Of a stretch of DNA of 64,000 nucleotides, positions 8,111-17,903 are shown piece after piece. The position numbers were made by a program, and so were the translations under genes. Under the pieces are notes generated by a model. The model saw only the letters and a list, made by a program, of their open reading frames with translations, was not told the origin of the DNA and did no database searches. Positions within the stretch are counted from its first letter, which is position 1, and each line of letters starts with the position of its first letter. The stretch is taken from contig NZ_LDQA01000009.1 of the NCBI RefSeq assembly GCF_001475935.1, positions 1-64,000 on the forward strand, in the 5' to 3' direction. This DNA is from Aureimonas ureilytica (GTDB lineage Bacteria > Pseudomonadota > Alphaproteobacteria > Rhizobiales > Rhizobiaceae).

Positions 8111-8893
8111 ATGGCATTCAGCTTGACGGAACTGACGGCGATCCGAAGCCGCCGGGAGATGCGAGCCAAGGTCGCGTTTGCGACGTTAGTGATCGTCGCG
8201 GCGACAGACGGCGCGGATGCCTTGATCAATCTTTATACGCAGCCCGATCGGATCTGGCCGTCGTTCGTCCAGACAACTCTGCTCGCGTCAGCAATGTCGC
8301 TCTTGTTCTTGAGCCTCCTGGCACGCGCGAACCTTCGTTTGTTCGAACTCAAGGACCGTCTCGAAACGCTGGCTGTCACGGACATCCAGACAGGGCTGCT
8401 GAACCGTCGGGGCTTTTTCGCTCTTTTGGATCAAGCTCAAGCGTCGGGTGCCGACATGACGCTCGGCATCGTGGATATCGATCATTTCAAACGGATCAAC
8501 GATACCTACGGTCACCTCGTTGGCGATTTCGTGATCGCAGAGGTCGGTCGCTCCCTGAGCGAAGCACTCAAGGCCCCGCATTTCGTGGGACGCGTCGGCG
8601 GTGAGGAGTTTGCTATCGCGCTGAATGGTGTGACGCCGATTGAGGCGCTTCACATATCGGATCGCTTGCGTGGACGGGTTTCACGGGTCGGCGGACCTCA
8701 ATTGCCAACCAATCTTTCGGTGACCGCGAGCATCGGCCTTGCAAGGATCGGCGAAGGGGAAGTCATGGCCTCCTACGCTCGGGCGGATCGGGCGCTGTAT
8801 GAAGCCAAACATGATGGCCGCAACGTTTCAGTGAGCGCCGATTTGGGAAAGCGACCCAAGGTCGTCCTGTTGCCGCTTCAGAGCCAATCGTGA
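8111..8893 (+). CDS. Membrane-anchored GGDEF diguanylate cyclase
   Basis: A 260-residue protein with two predicted membrane spans (about 20-40 and 50-72) and a short linker (LFELKDRLETLAVTD). The GGDEF domain contains TGLLNRRGF (94-102) and DIDHFKRINDTYGH (122-135), with the active-site loop GGEEF at 163-167. GGEEF is a catalytically competent variant, so it should make c-di-GMP from two GTP at the inner membrane. The product-inhibition I-site (RxxD five residues before the loop) is absent: the position reads APHF. No large sensory domain is present, so the input is unclear. ATG 8111 is preceded by a purine-rich stretch (CGGGGATTTCGG). It stands alone between the DUF1127 gene and a minus-strand zinc-ribbon gene. 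Confidence 0.88.
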   Translation: MAFSLTELTAIRSRREMRAKVAFATLVIVAATDGADALINLYTQPDRIWPSFVQTTLLASAMSLLFLSLLARANLRLFELKDRLETLAVTDIQTGLLNRRGFFALLDQAQASGADMTLGIVDIDHFKRINDTYGHLVGDFVIAEVGRSLSEALKAPHFVGRVGGEEFAIALNGVTPIEALHISDRLRGRVSRVGGPQLPTNLSVTASIGLARIGEGEVMASYARADRALYEAKHDGRNVSVSADLGKRPKVVLLPLQSQS

Positions 8894-8964
8894 CCCGTCG
8901 AGGTCGGGCGATGAGGCGATAGCGTGCCGATCGTGGAAGGCTGATTTGCATGACTCCGCCCCCC

Positions 8965-9231
8965 TCAGCGCGGCTGCATCCATTTGGGTGCCTTCCACTG
9001 CGCCAAACTCTCGCGCTCCCAATCGCCTAGAAGCGTGTAACGGACGTAGGCGGCCCGAGTCCGGCAACCTGAGCACCGCCAGTTCAACGCCTCGATGTCG
9101 GCGCCCGGCGCGATGAACCCTTGGAAGTCGATGCAGCGATAGATGGTCCGCGCGTTGCACGGATCGCAGCGTATGACGAGGCCCAAGCCTTTGCGCAGCC
9201 CTTCCTCGAAACTCCGTATCGCCTGCACCAT
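8965..9231 (-). CDS. Small zinc-ribbon protein with an SOS-box promoter
   Basis: An 88-residue protein with two CxxC pairs, Cys22-x-x-Cys25 (CDPC) and Cys53-x-x-Cys56 (CSGC), and a further Cys33. The spacing fits one zinc ribbon. The C-terminus is Trp-rich (GDWERESLAQWKAPKWMQPR). I know of no named function. Its start lies 25 bases from a GAAC-N7-GAAC box, the alphaproteobacterial LexA operator, so induction by DNA damage is a reasonable inference. A role in nucleic-acid binding or as a regulator during SOS would fit a zinc ribbon but is speculative. No signal peptide or membrane span is visible. Confidence 0.72.
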   Translation of the reverse strand: MVQAIRSFEEGLRKGLGLVIRCDPCNARTIYRCIDFQGFIAPGADIEALNWRCSGCRTRAAYVRYTLLGDWERESLAQWKAPKWMQPR

Positions 9232-9255
9232 ACGCGGACCCCGTTCCTAACTTAT

Positions 9256-9270
9256 GAACAAAATAGGAAC
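9256..9270. promoter_or_regulatory. Putative LexA (SOS) box, GAAC-N7-GAAC
   Basis: GAACAAAATAGGAAC is a direct repeat of GAAC with seven bases between, which is the established alphaproteobacterial LexA operator form (GTTC-N7-GTTC on the other strand). It lies 25 bases upstream of the minus-strand zinc-ribbon start and 63 bases upstream of the plus-strand start at 9333. An overlapping inverted repeat GTTCCTA (9243-9249)/TAGGAAC (9264-9270) is also present. Confidence 0.6.
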
Positions 9271-9332
9271 ATGGTCTTTCCGGCAAGGCCGTTCGGCGTC
9301 ATGATCAGCGTATGGATTCATGAGGCGGTGCC

Positions 9333-9524
9333 ATGTCGAGAATTGTGGAACGGCTCACGGACCTGTCGTTGAAGGACAATCTGGATGGGGCGATCGATGA
9401 GTCTATCCGCACCTGTGGCGGTGACGCTCGCGTTACGGTCGGCACGTTGATGCTGACGCGACCCAGTCTTTCATTCAGCGGCAACCAAAGACCGACTGGT
9501 GTTGTCGCGCATGAGCGCAATTGA
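9333..9524 (+). CDS. Small hypothetical protein
   Basis: A 63-residue frame: MSRIVERLTDLSLKDNLDGA followed by IDESIRTCGGDARVTVGTLM. The N-terminal 45 residues look like a genuine small helical protein; the tail (RPSLSFSGNQRPTGVVAHERN) does not, so the gene may be frameshifted or truncated near its end. GAGGCGG is eight bases before the ATG. It is divergent from the zinc-ribbon gene and shares the SOS-box intergenic region. A perfect hairpin starts at the base after the stop codon. No family or function is recognised. Confidence 0.5.
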   Translation: MSRIVERLTDLSLKDNLDGAIDESIRTCGGDARVTVGTLMLTRPSLSFSGNQRPTGVVAHERN

Positions 9525-9556
9525 AGCAACGGGCGGGGTTAAACTCGCCCGTTGCT
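9525..9556 (+). terminator. Perfect hairpin, terminator-like
   Basis: AGCAACGGGCG (9525-9535) and CGCCCGTTGCT (9546-9556) are perfect 11-bp arms around a 10-base loop, starting at the base after the stop of the small gene ending at 9524. There is no T-run, so termination is inferred from position. Bases 9557-9809 show nothing recognisable. Confidence 0.5.
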
Positions 9557-9809
9557 GTTCAAGCCAGCCAGCGAATGCGGCCGGGGCAGTGTAGCCGAGC
9601 GAGGAGTGCGGCCGCGCCAAATCTGAAGCGTTACGCGGCCGATCGGAGGCGCGTTGCCGTGAGAGATGCCCTCAAAGATCGCCGCCAGCGCCAGAAGCCT
9701 GAAAGATGGGGAATGGGCCTCGCTATGGCGAGGCTCCGTTTGCCATCAGGCTTCACATCGGAACGGACTCGGGACGCCGATACGCGTCCCATGCGAGGCT
9801 CGAAGATTT

Positions 9810-10070
9810 CTACTTGTTGGGCACCGGCTGGTTGGGGGCCTGCTGAGCAGCCTGCGCCTTTTGCTGCTGCGCCTGCTGGCGCGCATCGACCTTGGCCCGA
9901 TGATGGCCGACGGCACAGCCCAGTGCCGCACCTGCCACCGAATGTCCCTTGCCGACGAAATGGCCGCCAACGGCACCCACAGCCGCGCCCTTGAGGCAAC
10001 CTGCGGCGTAAGACGGGCCAGCCGCGAGTGTGAGGGCGGTAAACAGAGCGATCGTCGCAGACTTGCGCAT
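9810..10070 (-). CDS. Small exported glycine-zipper-like protein
   Basis: An 86-residue protein. Residues 1-22 (MRKSATIALFTALTLAAGPSYA) are a signal peptide with an AxA-like cleavage site. The mature part has a Gly/Ala-rich segment with small-residue spacing (CLKGAAVGAVGGHFVGKGHS then VAGAALGCAVGHH), as in glycine-zipper membrane-inserting proteins, and a Gln/Ala-rich tail. Two cysteines flank the zipper. The start was chosen at the second ATG because GGAGG lies about five bases before it. It probably sits in the periplasm or outer membrane. The exact role is unknown; related proteins are often annotated as YMGG-like or surface-antigen-like. Confidence 0.72.
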   Translation of the reverse strand: MRKSATIALFTALTLAAGPSYAAGCLKGAAVGAVGGHFVGKGHSVAGAALGCAVGHHRAKVDARQQAQQQKAQAAQQAPNQPVPNK

Positions 10071-10314
10071 GGGAACCTCCAAGTGACGCAGGCGTGGTTT
10101 CGTCGCCCTGAAAACGCGGATGAGCTCTCCGCAGTTCCCGAAAAGTTGATGACGCTCTCCTTATGTTGATTTGTGGGCCGCATCGGTCGGCCACCCTTCG
10201 ACTCCGCCCCCTCATCCGCCTCGGAAACACTTGCACCCCGGATCGCGAGCAGCCGGCCATCGCGAGAGGGCCTATCCATATTGACGGACATTCCGTACTC
10301 GGCTATCGAAATGA

Positions 10315-10326
10315 GTAATCGATAAC
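10315..10326. promoter_or_regulatory. Candidate LacI-family operator
   Basis: GTAATCGATAAC, a near-palindrome centred on ATCGAT (10318-10323), 12 bases before the LacI-family start codon. A central CG and AT-rich flanks are usual for this family. It would give autoregulation and control of the whole fructoside operon; this is inferred from position only. Confidence 0.4.
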
Positions 10327-10338
10327 CCAAGTGATGAT

Positions 10339-11352
10339 ATGACCCGATCCCGTGTTTCCATGCAGGACATAGCGACCCGCCTCGGCGTGTCGGTGAAGAC
10401 GGTGTCGGGGGCGCTGCACAACCCGTCGATCCGCATGTCGGATGAAACGCGCCACCGCATCCGGGCTTTGGCCAACGAACTCGGCTATGTCCCGAACCTC
10501 GTGGCGCGCGGAATGCGGCAGGGAACCTTGCCGATCGTCGGCATGGTGGCGGAAGGCGTCATCACCCAGCCCTTCGCGACCGAGATCGTGCGCAGCTTCG
10601 ACAATGTGCTGCGCCTCGGCGGCCTGCGCCTCATCGTGTCGAACCTGCGCGGACGGGACGATGTCGAGGCGGAGGTGGCCGAACTCAAGCGGCTTATGCC
10701 CCAGCGCATTGTCTATGCCAGCATGTACCATCGCACGGTGACGCTGCCCGCTTCGCTCACCGACACGATCGCGCTGATGGTGAACTGCCGCGAGGCGAGC
10801 GACGCCGTGCCGGCCCTCGTACCGGCCGAGCGCGCGGCGGGGCGCATGGTGACGGCGCATCTCCTGTCGCGCGGGCGGCGTCGGATCGCCTTTCTGAACC
10901 TGCCGGGCCTCGTCGCCGCCAGCTTGCGCGAGAGCGGCTTTCGCGACGCGCATGGCGAGGCGGGTCTCCAGCCGAACGAGACATGGCTGCGCCCGGCCAC
11001 CGCCGAGCTCTATTCCGACCGCGCCCCGAGCCTTGTTGGCAGCCACATCGCGGACTGGTTCGCGGGTGCGGGCGAGCGGCCCGACGCGATCCTGTGCGGC
11101 AACGACCGCGTGGCGCTCGAAACCTATAATGCGCTGCGCCGCGCCGGGCTGGATGTGCCCGGCGATGTCGCCGTCGCGAGCTTCGACAATCAGGTGGAGA
11201 TCGCGGCCCGGCTCGACCCGCCGCTGACCACCATGGCGCTGCCCCACCGGGAGATGGGACGGCTTGCCGGAGAGATGCTGTCCGGGCAGCGCGCGCTGCC
11301 CGCGACCGTGGAGGAAGTGCCCTTTCGCCTTGTGGAACGCGCCTCGGTCTGA
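10339..11352 (+). CDS. LacI-family transcriptional regulator
   Basis: A 337-residue repressor-type regulator. The helix-turn-helix is at about 7-27 (SMQDIATRLGVSVKTVSGAL), followed by a hinge region (HRIRALANELGYVPNLVARG). The periplasmic-binding-protein-like effector domain runs from about 62 to the end (LPIVGMVAEG, then PDAILCGNDRVALETYNAL, then PGDVAVASFDN). It heads the operon that follows and so most likely senses a fructose-containing sugar taken up by the ABC system and cleaved by the GH32 enzyme. A near-palindrome just upstream is a candidate operator. The gap to the binding-protein gene is 32 bases, consistent with one transcript. Confidence 0.93.
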   Translation: MTRSRVSMQDIATRLGVSVKTVSGALHNPSIRMSDETRHRIRALANELGYVPNLVARGMRQGTLPIVGMVAEGVITQPFATEIVRSFDNVLRLGGLRLIVSNLRGRDDVEAEVAELKRLMPQRIVYASMYHRTVTLPASLTDTIALMVNCREASDAVPALVPAERAAGRMVTAHLLSRGRRRIAFLNLPGLVAASLRESGFRDAHGEAGLQPNETWLRPATAELYSDRAPSLVGSHIADWFAGAGERPDAILCGNDRVALETYNALRRAGLDVPGDVAVASFDNQVEIAARLDPPLTTMALPHREMGRLAGEMLSGQRALPATVEEVPFRLVERASV

Positions 11353-11384
11353 GGCCCAAGCGAAAGCCTGATGGGAGAAAACCG

Positions 11385-12674
11385 ATGCGCATTCATCAAA
11401 AGGCTCTTGCCGTCCTGGCAGGGGCCGCTTCGCTCGCGGCGCTGGCGTCAGGCGCGGCTGAGGCTGCCGACCTGAAGATCATGTTCCAGGGCGACCCGTT
11501 CGAGATCGCGGCGATCCAGGGCGCGGCCACTCGCTTCGAGGCGGCCCATCCCGGCACCAAGATCGAGCTGATCAACACGCCGCACGACGCCTATAACGAG
11601 AAGTTCGGCGCCATGGCCTCGACCGGCAACCTGCCGGATATCATCCAGCTCGACGCGCCCTTCCTCGCCAACTACGTCTGGTCCGGCTATCTCCAGCCCG
11701 TGACCGGCCTCGTCGAGCAGGCCCTGATCGACGACATGACGCCCTCCAACGTCTCGCAGGGCACCTACCCGCCGGACAAGGGCCTCTACGCCATCGGCCT
11801 CACCGACTCGACCGTGGTTCTCTACGGCAGCCGCAAGCAGCTGGAAGCGGCCAAAATCCGCATTCCGACTTCGGTCGCCGACGCCTGGACGCGCGAGGAG
11901 TTCGAGGGCGCGCTGAAGACGCTCTCCGCCTCGTCGAAATGGCCGATCGATCTCTTCCGTGGCTATGGCACCAAGACGGAGTGGATTACCTACGCCTATG
12001 AGCCGATCCTGGAATCCATGGGCTGCGATCTCATCGACCGCACGACCTGGAAGTCGGAAGGCACGCTCGACAATCAGGCCTGCGTCGATGCCGCGACCAT
12101 GATGCAGAGCTGGGTCAAGGCCGGCTGGGTCGTGCCGCAATCGGCGGGCACCAACCAGTTCTATGCCGAAGGCCGCCCGGCCGCGCTCGCCTGGGGCGGG
12201 CACTGGGTCTATGCCGAGGCCAAGGCCACGATGGGCGACGATCTCGTCGCGATGCCGCTGCCCAAGTTCGGGCAGAAGAGCGCCAGCCCGAACGGCACCT
12301 GGATCTTCGGCATCAATAAGGCATCGGCCGAGCCCAAGCTCGCGGGCGAGTTCGTCGGCTTCATGCTGAAGGACGCCGACTACCGCAAAGCCTACGAAGA
12401 ACACACGGGCTTTCCGGGCCTGAAATCCTTCGCCGCCGCCTCGCCGGTCTATGCCGCCGGTGGCCCGATGGCGGTCGCCTTCGCGCAGGCCAGCGAAAGC
12501 GCCGTGCCGCGCCCGCCGCACCCGGCCTATCCGACCATCACGCTCGCCTTCCAGCAGGCCATGACGGACATTTTCGACGGAGCCGACCCGAAGGACGAGC
12601 TGACCAAGGCGGCCAAGAAGATCGACGCCGATATCGAAGACAATGACGGCTACGCCCCGTTCGGCGGCAACTGA
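11385..12674 (+). CDS. Sugar ABC transporter substrate-binding protein
   Basis: A 429-residue periplasmic solute-binding protein of the extracellular family 1 (MalE/UgpB-like) type. Residues 1-27 form a signal peptide ending AAEAA before DLKIMFQGDPFE. The mature protein shows the usual two-lobe features, including FEAAHPGTKIELINTPHDAY, NLPDIIQLDAPFLANYVWSG and ALAWGGHWVYAEAKA. With the downstream GH32 enzyme it probably binds sucrose, inulo-/levan-oligosaccharides or another fructoside. The start is supported by GGGAGAAAACC before the ATG. A perfect 12-bp hairpin just after the stop probably protects this message and lets the binding protein be made in excess over the permeases, a common arrangement. 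Confidence 0.92.
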   Translation: MRIHQKALAVLAGAASLAALASGAAEAADLKIMFQGDPFEIAAIQGAATRFEAAHPGTKIELINTPHDAYNEKFGAMASTGNLPDIIQLDAPFLANYVWSGYLQPVTGLVEQALIDDMTPSNVSQGTYPPDKGLYAIGLTDSTVVLYGSRKQLEAAKIRIPTSVADAWTREEFEGALKTLSASSKWPIDLFRGYGTKTEWITYAYEPILESMGCDLIDRTTWKSEGTLDNQACVDAATMMQSWVKAGWVVPQSAGTNQFYAEGRPAALAWGGHWVYAEAKATMGDDLVAMPLPKFGQKSASPNGTWIFGINKASAEPKLAGEFVGFMLKDADYRKAYEEHTGFPGLKSFAAASPVYAAGGPMAVAFAQASESAVPRPPHPAYPTITLAFQQAMTDIFDGADPKDELTKAAKKIDADIEDNDGYAPFGGN

Positions 12675-12686
12675 CGGCATCAAGCA

Positions 12687-12717
12687 CCCATCCGGCGCGC
12701 TCAGTGCGCCGGATGGG
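12687..12717 (+). promoter_or_regulatory. Intra-operon hairpin after the binding-protein gene
   Basis: CCCATCCGGCGC (12687-12698) pairs perfectly with GCGCCGGATGGG (12706-12717) around a 7-base loop. It starts 13 bases after the binding-protein stop, and no T-run follows. The position suggests mRNA stabilisation or partial attenuation before the permease genes at 12902. Confidence 0.6.
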
Positions 12718-12901
12718 CTCGCGATCCCCTGATCGCACCGGACGATCCCAAGGCCGAACGCGCCCCGTTCCGCCTGACAACGCTTCGAAAATCCAAACGG
12801 CTGGCGCATGCCCGGTGAACCCTCGTTTCACCGGAGGCTCGCCAGTGGGCAGACGATCCCGCCGCCCGGTTCGCCGGCGGGGCGATCCACGGGGAGGAAC
12901 C

Positions 12902-13849
12902 ATGGCCAACCAGATCACAGCGGCCGGCGCTGCGCCCGGCGGGGCGCGGCCCGTCCCCAGACGCCGCAGCCGGCGGGCGAAGCGGCGTCTTCAGGAAATC
13001 GGCATGTTGGCGCCCGCCTGCCTGCTCGTGGCCGTCTTCCTGCTTCTGCCCTTTCTGTCGTCCTTCGAACTCGCGCTCACCAACCAGCGCCTGATCCCGC
13101 GCCCGGTACCGACGCGCTTCGTCGGCATCGAGAACTTCACGCGCGTTCTGACCGACCCCGATTTCTGGCAGGCGCTCTGGAACGTCGCGCGCTTCACGCT
13201 GATGGTGCTGCCGATCCAATGCGGTCTGGCGCTCGGCCTCGCGCTTCTGATCAACCAGCGCCTGCCCATGCGCAATTTCTTCCGGGGCGTCCTGTTTCTG
13301 CCCGCCATCACCTCCATGGCGGTGGTCTGCGTCATCTGGGCGACCTTGTTCCAGTACCCGTCCGGGCCGCTGAACCAGATCCTCGCCTTCGTCACCGTCG
13401 GCGCGGTGGAGCCGATCGACTGGCTGGGCGATCCGCGCTGGGCCATGGTCTCGATCGTGCTCCTGTCGGCCTGGCAGGCCTATGGCTTCCAGATGGTGGT
13501 GTTTCTGGCGGGTCTCCAGAACATTCCGGAATCGCTCTACGAGGCGGCCCGGCTCGACGGCGCGAATGCCTGGCAGCGCTTCTGGAACGTCACCTGGCCG
13601 GGCCTGCGCCAGACCAATATCTTCGTGCTGATCATCACCACGATTCAGGCCTTCAAGCTCTTCGTGCAGGTCAACATCCTGACGCAGGGCGGGCCGCGCG
13701 GCTCCACCAACACGGTGGTCCAGTACATGTATTCCGCCGGCTTCGTGGATCAGCGCCTCGGCCTCGCATCGGCCGTCTCGATCATCCTGTTCCTGATCGT
13801 TCTTGTCATCTCGCTCGTTCAGCGCGCCATCGTGAAGGACCGGACATGA
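12902..13849 (+). CDS. Sugar ABC transporter permease 1 (MalF/UgpA type)
   Basis: A 315-residue inner-membrane permease. After a basic N-terminus (PRRRSRRAKRRLQE) six hydrophobic segments follow, starting IGMLAPACLLVAVFLLLPFL. The EAA-loop that contacts the ATPase is ESLYEAARLDGANAWQRFWN at about 215-234. GGGGAGGAA lies directly upstream of ATG 12902, which is why longer in-frame starts were rejected. Its stop overlaps the next permease start (ATGA at 13846-13849). It forms the translocation pore with the second permease for the fructoside captured by the binding protein encoded upstream. Confidence 0.93.
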   Translation: MANQITAAGAAPGGARPVPRRRSRRAKRRLQEIGMLAPACLLVAVFLLLPFLSSFELALTNQRLIPRPVPTRFVGIENFTRVLTDPDFWQALWNVARFTLMVLPIQCGLALGLALLINQRLPMRNFFRGVLFLPAITSMAVVCVIWATLFQYPSGPLNQILAFVTVGAVEPIDWLGDPRWAMVSIVLLSAWQAYGFQMVVFLAGLQNIPESLYEAARLDGANAWQRFWNVTWPGLRQTNIFVLIITTIQAFKLFVQVNILTQGGPRGSTNTVVQYMYSAGFVDQRLGLASAVSIILFLIVLVISLVQRAIVKDRT

Positions 13850-14760
13850 GCCTCGCGCAGCCAAGCCCCACCCGCACGGCCACCGCCCCGCGCCGCAGGC
13901 CCAAGCGCGCGACGCTTTTCGGAAAGCCGGTGGTCGATCTCGTCAAGCTCGCCTCGGTGATTGTGATCGCGCTGGTCGTCGTCTCGCCACTGATCCTCCT
14001 GGCCGTCGCCAGCCTGAAGCCCGACCGCTTCCAGATTCTGGCCGACATGGGCAGCTTCCGCGCCTTCTGGGTCTCGGACCCGACGCTCCAGAACTACCGC
14101 GAGGTCGCGACCTTCGACGGGCCGCTGCCCATGGCGCGCTATCTCCTGAACTCGGTGGTGATCCTTACTGTTACCGTCATCGGCGGCATCCTCGTCAACT
14201 CCATGGCGGCCTTCGTGCTCGCCTGGGGCCGCTTGCCCGGCCGCGCGCTGATCCTCACCCTGATGATCGGCCTTTACATTGTGCCGCAGGAATCCATCGT
14301 CCTGCCGCTCCTCAACATCGTCATCAAGATGGGCTTGGCCGATACGTTCACGGCGCAGATTCTGCCCTGGCTCGCGAGCCCGCTCTATATCTTCCTGCTC
14401 TACCAGTTCTTTATCCAGATCCCGCGCGAGCTTTACGACGCGGCGGTGATCGATGGGGCATCGCCCTTCCGCATCTACTGGTCGGTCTTCCTGCCGATGA
14501 GCGCGCCGGCGCTCGCCACCGTCGCGATCCTGCTCGGAATCGAGACCTGGAACCAGTATCTCTGGCCGCTGATGATCACGCAGTCCAACTGGTCGCGCCC
14601 GATCTCGGTCGGCATCGCCAGCTATTTCGGCAGCGATTCCATCTACTGGAATCATGCGATGGCCTCCTCCGTGCTGATGATGGCCCCCGTGCTTCTCTTC
14701 TACATCTTGTTCCAGCGCTGGTTCGTGAGTTCGCTGATCAGCTCGGCCGTGAAGGGCTGA
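13846..14760 (+). CDS. Sugar ABC transporter permease 2 (MalG/UgpE type)
   Basis: A 304-residue inner-membrane permease, the second half of the pore. The basic N-terminus (TAPRRRPKRATLFGKP) precedes the first span (VIVIALVVVSPLILLAVASL). The EAA-like loop reads ELYDAAVIDGASPFRIYWSVF and is followed by LPMSAPALATVAI. The ATG overlaps the previous stop (ATGA), indicating coupled translation. The GH32 gene begins five bases after its stop. The larger apparent frame that contains this gene and runs back to 12808 is not used, because it crosses permease 1 in the wrong frame. Confidence 0.93.
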   Translation: MSLAQPSPTRTATAPRRRPKRATLFGKPVVDLVKLASVIVIALVVVSPLILLAVASLKPDRFQILADMGSFRAFWVSDPTLQNYREVATFDGPLPMARYLLNSVVILTVTVIGGILVNSMAAFVLAWGRLPGRALILTLMIGLYIVPQESIVLPLLNIVIKMGLADTFTAQILPWLASPLYIFLLYQFFIQIPRELYDAAVIDGASPFRIYWSVFLPMSAPALATVAILLGIETWNQYLWPLMITQSNWSRPISVGIASYFGSDSIYWNHAMASSVLMMAPVLLFYILFQRWFVSSLISSAVKG

Positions 14761-14765
14761 GCGTC

Positions 14766-16535
14766 ATGACCCTTCACACCGCCTCCCTCTTCCAAACCGC
14801 TCCAGCCGGCGAGTCCGTCATGATGCATTTCACCACAACTTTCCGCGCCGGCGACTTTCTGGACCTCTGGCTGCGCCCCGCCAAGGGCTCGCAGCGCTCC
14901 CGGCTTCTCGTCGAACTCGGGGATATCCGGCGCGAGATCGAGGGCGGGGCGACCGACGACTTCCAGCGTCAGACCTGCCGGCTGGAACAGAGCGGCGAGG
15001 CGCGCCTCTCCTTCGACCCGGCGACCACCGAACTCTCGCTCGCCTATGCCTATACGCCCGCCAGCGTCATGGAGGAGGGCATCCGCCTTCTCTTTACGAC
15101 CGAGCGCAACCACAACGAGGGCCGCCGCTTCCCGCTTCATCTCCAGCCGCCCTTCGGCTGGATGAACGATCCGAACGGCCTGTTCGAGCGCGATGGCGTC
15201 ACCCATGCCTTCTTCCAGCATTATCCGCACGGAAAGCGCTGGAACACGATGCATTGGGGCCATGCGGTCTCGCGCAATCTCGTGGACTGGGTGCATCTGC
15301 CGATCTTCCTCGACCCACCCGCCCATATGCTGGCCGACGACAGGAAGGTTGGCGGCGCCTTCTCTGGCTCCATCCAGCCGCAGGCGGACGGGAGCGTCTC
15401 CGTCTTCTTCACCGATCGCGACGACGACCGCGCGCCGCGCATGGAATGGCAGATGGGCGCGTCCTCGCGCGATCTTCTGACCGCCAGCCCGGCCGAACCC
15501 CTTCTCACGGACGCGCCGCCCATCGAGGCGTTCGGCCGCGACCTGCGCGATCCCTATGTCTTCCGGGGGCCGGACGGGCTCTGGAAAATGCTGCTCGGCG
15601 GCGCGGACGCCAAGGGCGGCCTCGTGCTTCTTTACGAGAGCGAACACGCCGAAGGCATGGCCGATTGGCGCTTCGTGGGTGCGATCCATGCCGAGCCCTC
15701 CTCGCCCAGCCTGCCGGTCGAGTGCCCCTGCATGGTGCCGCTGACGGGCGAAGGCGAAGGGCTTTTCGTTCTGATCTTCGGCCTGATCGGCTATCGCGAC
15801 GGGCCGACGCGCCGGCGCAATCTCTCCTTCGCGCTCACCGGCCGCTTCGACGGTCGCAGCTTCGAGCCGATCGCGCGTCAGGAGCTCGATTTCATCGCCG
15901 ACGCCTATGCGTTCCAGGGCTTCGTCCATGGCGAGCACGGGCCGATGGGCCTCGCCTGGGCCGCGAACTGGACCGACTTCTTCAAGGACCGGGACTTCCC
16001 GAGCGCCATGGCCTTTCCGCGCCGCCTCGTCTGGCAGGGCGGCGCGCTTCTCACCCCTCCGGTCGAGACGGTGGCCGAGCTGCGAGCCCCCCTCCTCACC
16101 GAGAGCCCCGCTGCCCTCGCTGATGGAATCGCGCTGCCGGCGGGCCTTGCTGAGATCCTGATCGAACTCGCCGAGCCCGGTGCGCCCTTCCATCTGGAGC
16201 TGGACCATCCGACCCATCGCCTCGCCCTCATCAGCGACGGCGCGAGCCTGGAACTCCTGTTCGAGCCGCCGGGCGCGCGCGTCGTGCCGCGCTATGCGAC
16301 GCCGGTCTCGAACCTGTCGCGGCTGCGCGTCTTCGTGGATGTCGGGCTGGTCGAAATCTATGCCGATGACGGGCGCTGGTGCGGCACCAAACGCATCGAC
16401 AGCGACGAGCCGGTGAGGGCCGTGCGCCTCGCTTCGGGGACCGCTGCCAGCGCGCGCGTGTTCGCGCTGCGACCGGCGCGGGCGCTGCCGCACCTGGAGA
16501 CGCAGATGAGCGCAGAGCGCGCCGGGGAGGAATAA
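14766..16535 (+). CDS. Glycoside hydrolase family 32 beta-fructosidase
   Basis: A 589-residue enzyme that hydrolyses terminal fructose from sucrose, levan or inulin oligosaccharides. The catalytic triad is visible: nucleophile Asp135 in WMNDPNG (132-138), stabiliser Asp262 in RDPYVF, and acid/base Glu319 in the VEC motif. The five-bladed propeller core spans about 118-430 and a C-terminal beta-sandwich fills the rest. About 110 residues precede the core and look like an extra beta-rich domain ([18 protein letters not shown]), longer than in most bacterial invertases. No signal peptide is seen, so it acts in the cytoplasm on sugar imported by the surrounding ABC system. It is embedded between the permease and ATPase genes. 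Confidence 0.93.
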   Translation: MTLHTASLFQTAPAGESVMMHFTTTFRAGDFLDLWLRPAKGSQRSRLLVELGDIRREIEGGATDDFQRQTCRLEQSGEARLSFDPATTELSLAYAYTPASVMEEGIRLLFTTERNHNEGRRFPLHLQPPFGWMNDPNGLFERDGVTHAFFQHYPHGKRWNTMHWGHAVSRNLVDWVHLPIFLDPPAHMLADDRKVGGAFSGSIQPQADGSVSVFFTDRDDDRAPRMEWQMGASSRDLLTASPAEPLLTDAPPIEAFGRDLRDPYVFRGPDGLWKMLLGGADAKGGLVLLYESEHAEGMADWRFVGAIHAEPSSPSLPVECPCMVPLTGEGEGLFVLIFGLIGYRDGPTRRRNLSFALTGRFDGRSFEPIARQELDFIADAYAFQGFVHGEHGPMGLAWAANWTDFFKDRDFPSAMAFPRRLVWQGGALLTPPVETVAELRAPLLTESPAALADGIALPAGLAEILIELAEPGAPFHLELDHPTHRLALISDGASLELLFEPPGARVVPRYATPVSNLSRLRVFVDVGLVEIYADDGRWCGTKRIDSDEPVRAVRLASGTAASARVFALRPARALPHLETQMSAERAGEE

Positions 16536-16537
16536 TC

Positions 16538-17629
<1,092 letters not shown>

Positions 17630-17650
17630 CGGCACCAGCCGGCGCATCTC

Positions 17651-17677
17651 GCCTGAAAGCCGGATCGGCTTTCAGGC
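17651..17677 (+). terminator. Hairpin at the end of the fructoside operon
   Basis: GCCTGAAAGCCG (17651-17662) and CGGCTTTCAGGC (17666-17677) pair perfectly around a 3-base loop, 22 bases after the ATPase stop. No T-run follows. The remaining bases up to 17847 hold nothing recognisable. Confidence 0.6.
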
Positions 17678-17847
17678 CCGCCTCTCGCGCGAAGGCAAGG
17701 CGGCGAAACTTGAGCGGATCGAGCGGATACGCTTTCCCGGCGGATCATGCAGTCAGAGCGGTCGGCCAGAGCCCGTCCCGCCGCAGCGCTTTCGCTCCGG
17801 TTTCCAGGCCGTAGCCCGTTCACCAGAACAGCACGAAGCGCTCCCTG

Positions 17848-17867
17848 TCCGGCACGGGCGTGCCGGA
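17848..17867 (-). terminator. Hairpin downstream of the curli locus
   Basis: TCCGGCAC (17848-17855) and GTGCCGGA (17860-17867) pair around GGGC. It lies 36 bases beyond the stop of the last minus-strand gene of the curli cluster. Without a T-run it is only a possible terminator. Confidence 0.4.
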
Positions 17868-17903
17868 TCGAGAGCGCTCGTCATCGTGTCGGACGAGAAA
17901 CGC

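Noticed and set aside
14700-16493. Minus-strand open frame of almost 600 codons across the GH32 gene
   Set aside because: Antisense shadow; GH32 catalytic motifs are on the plus strand.
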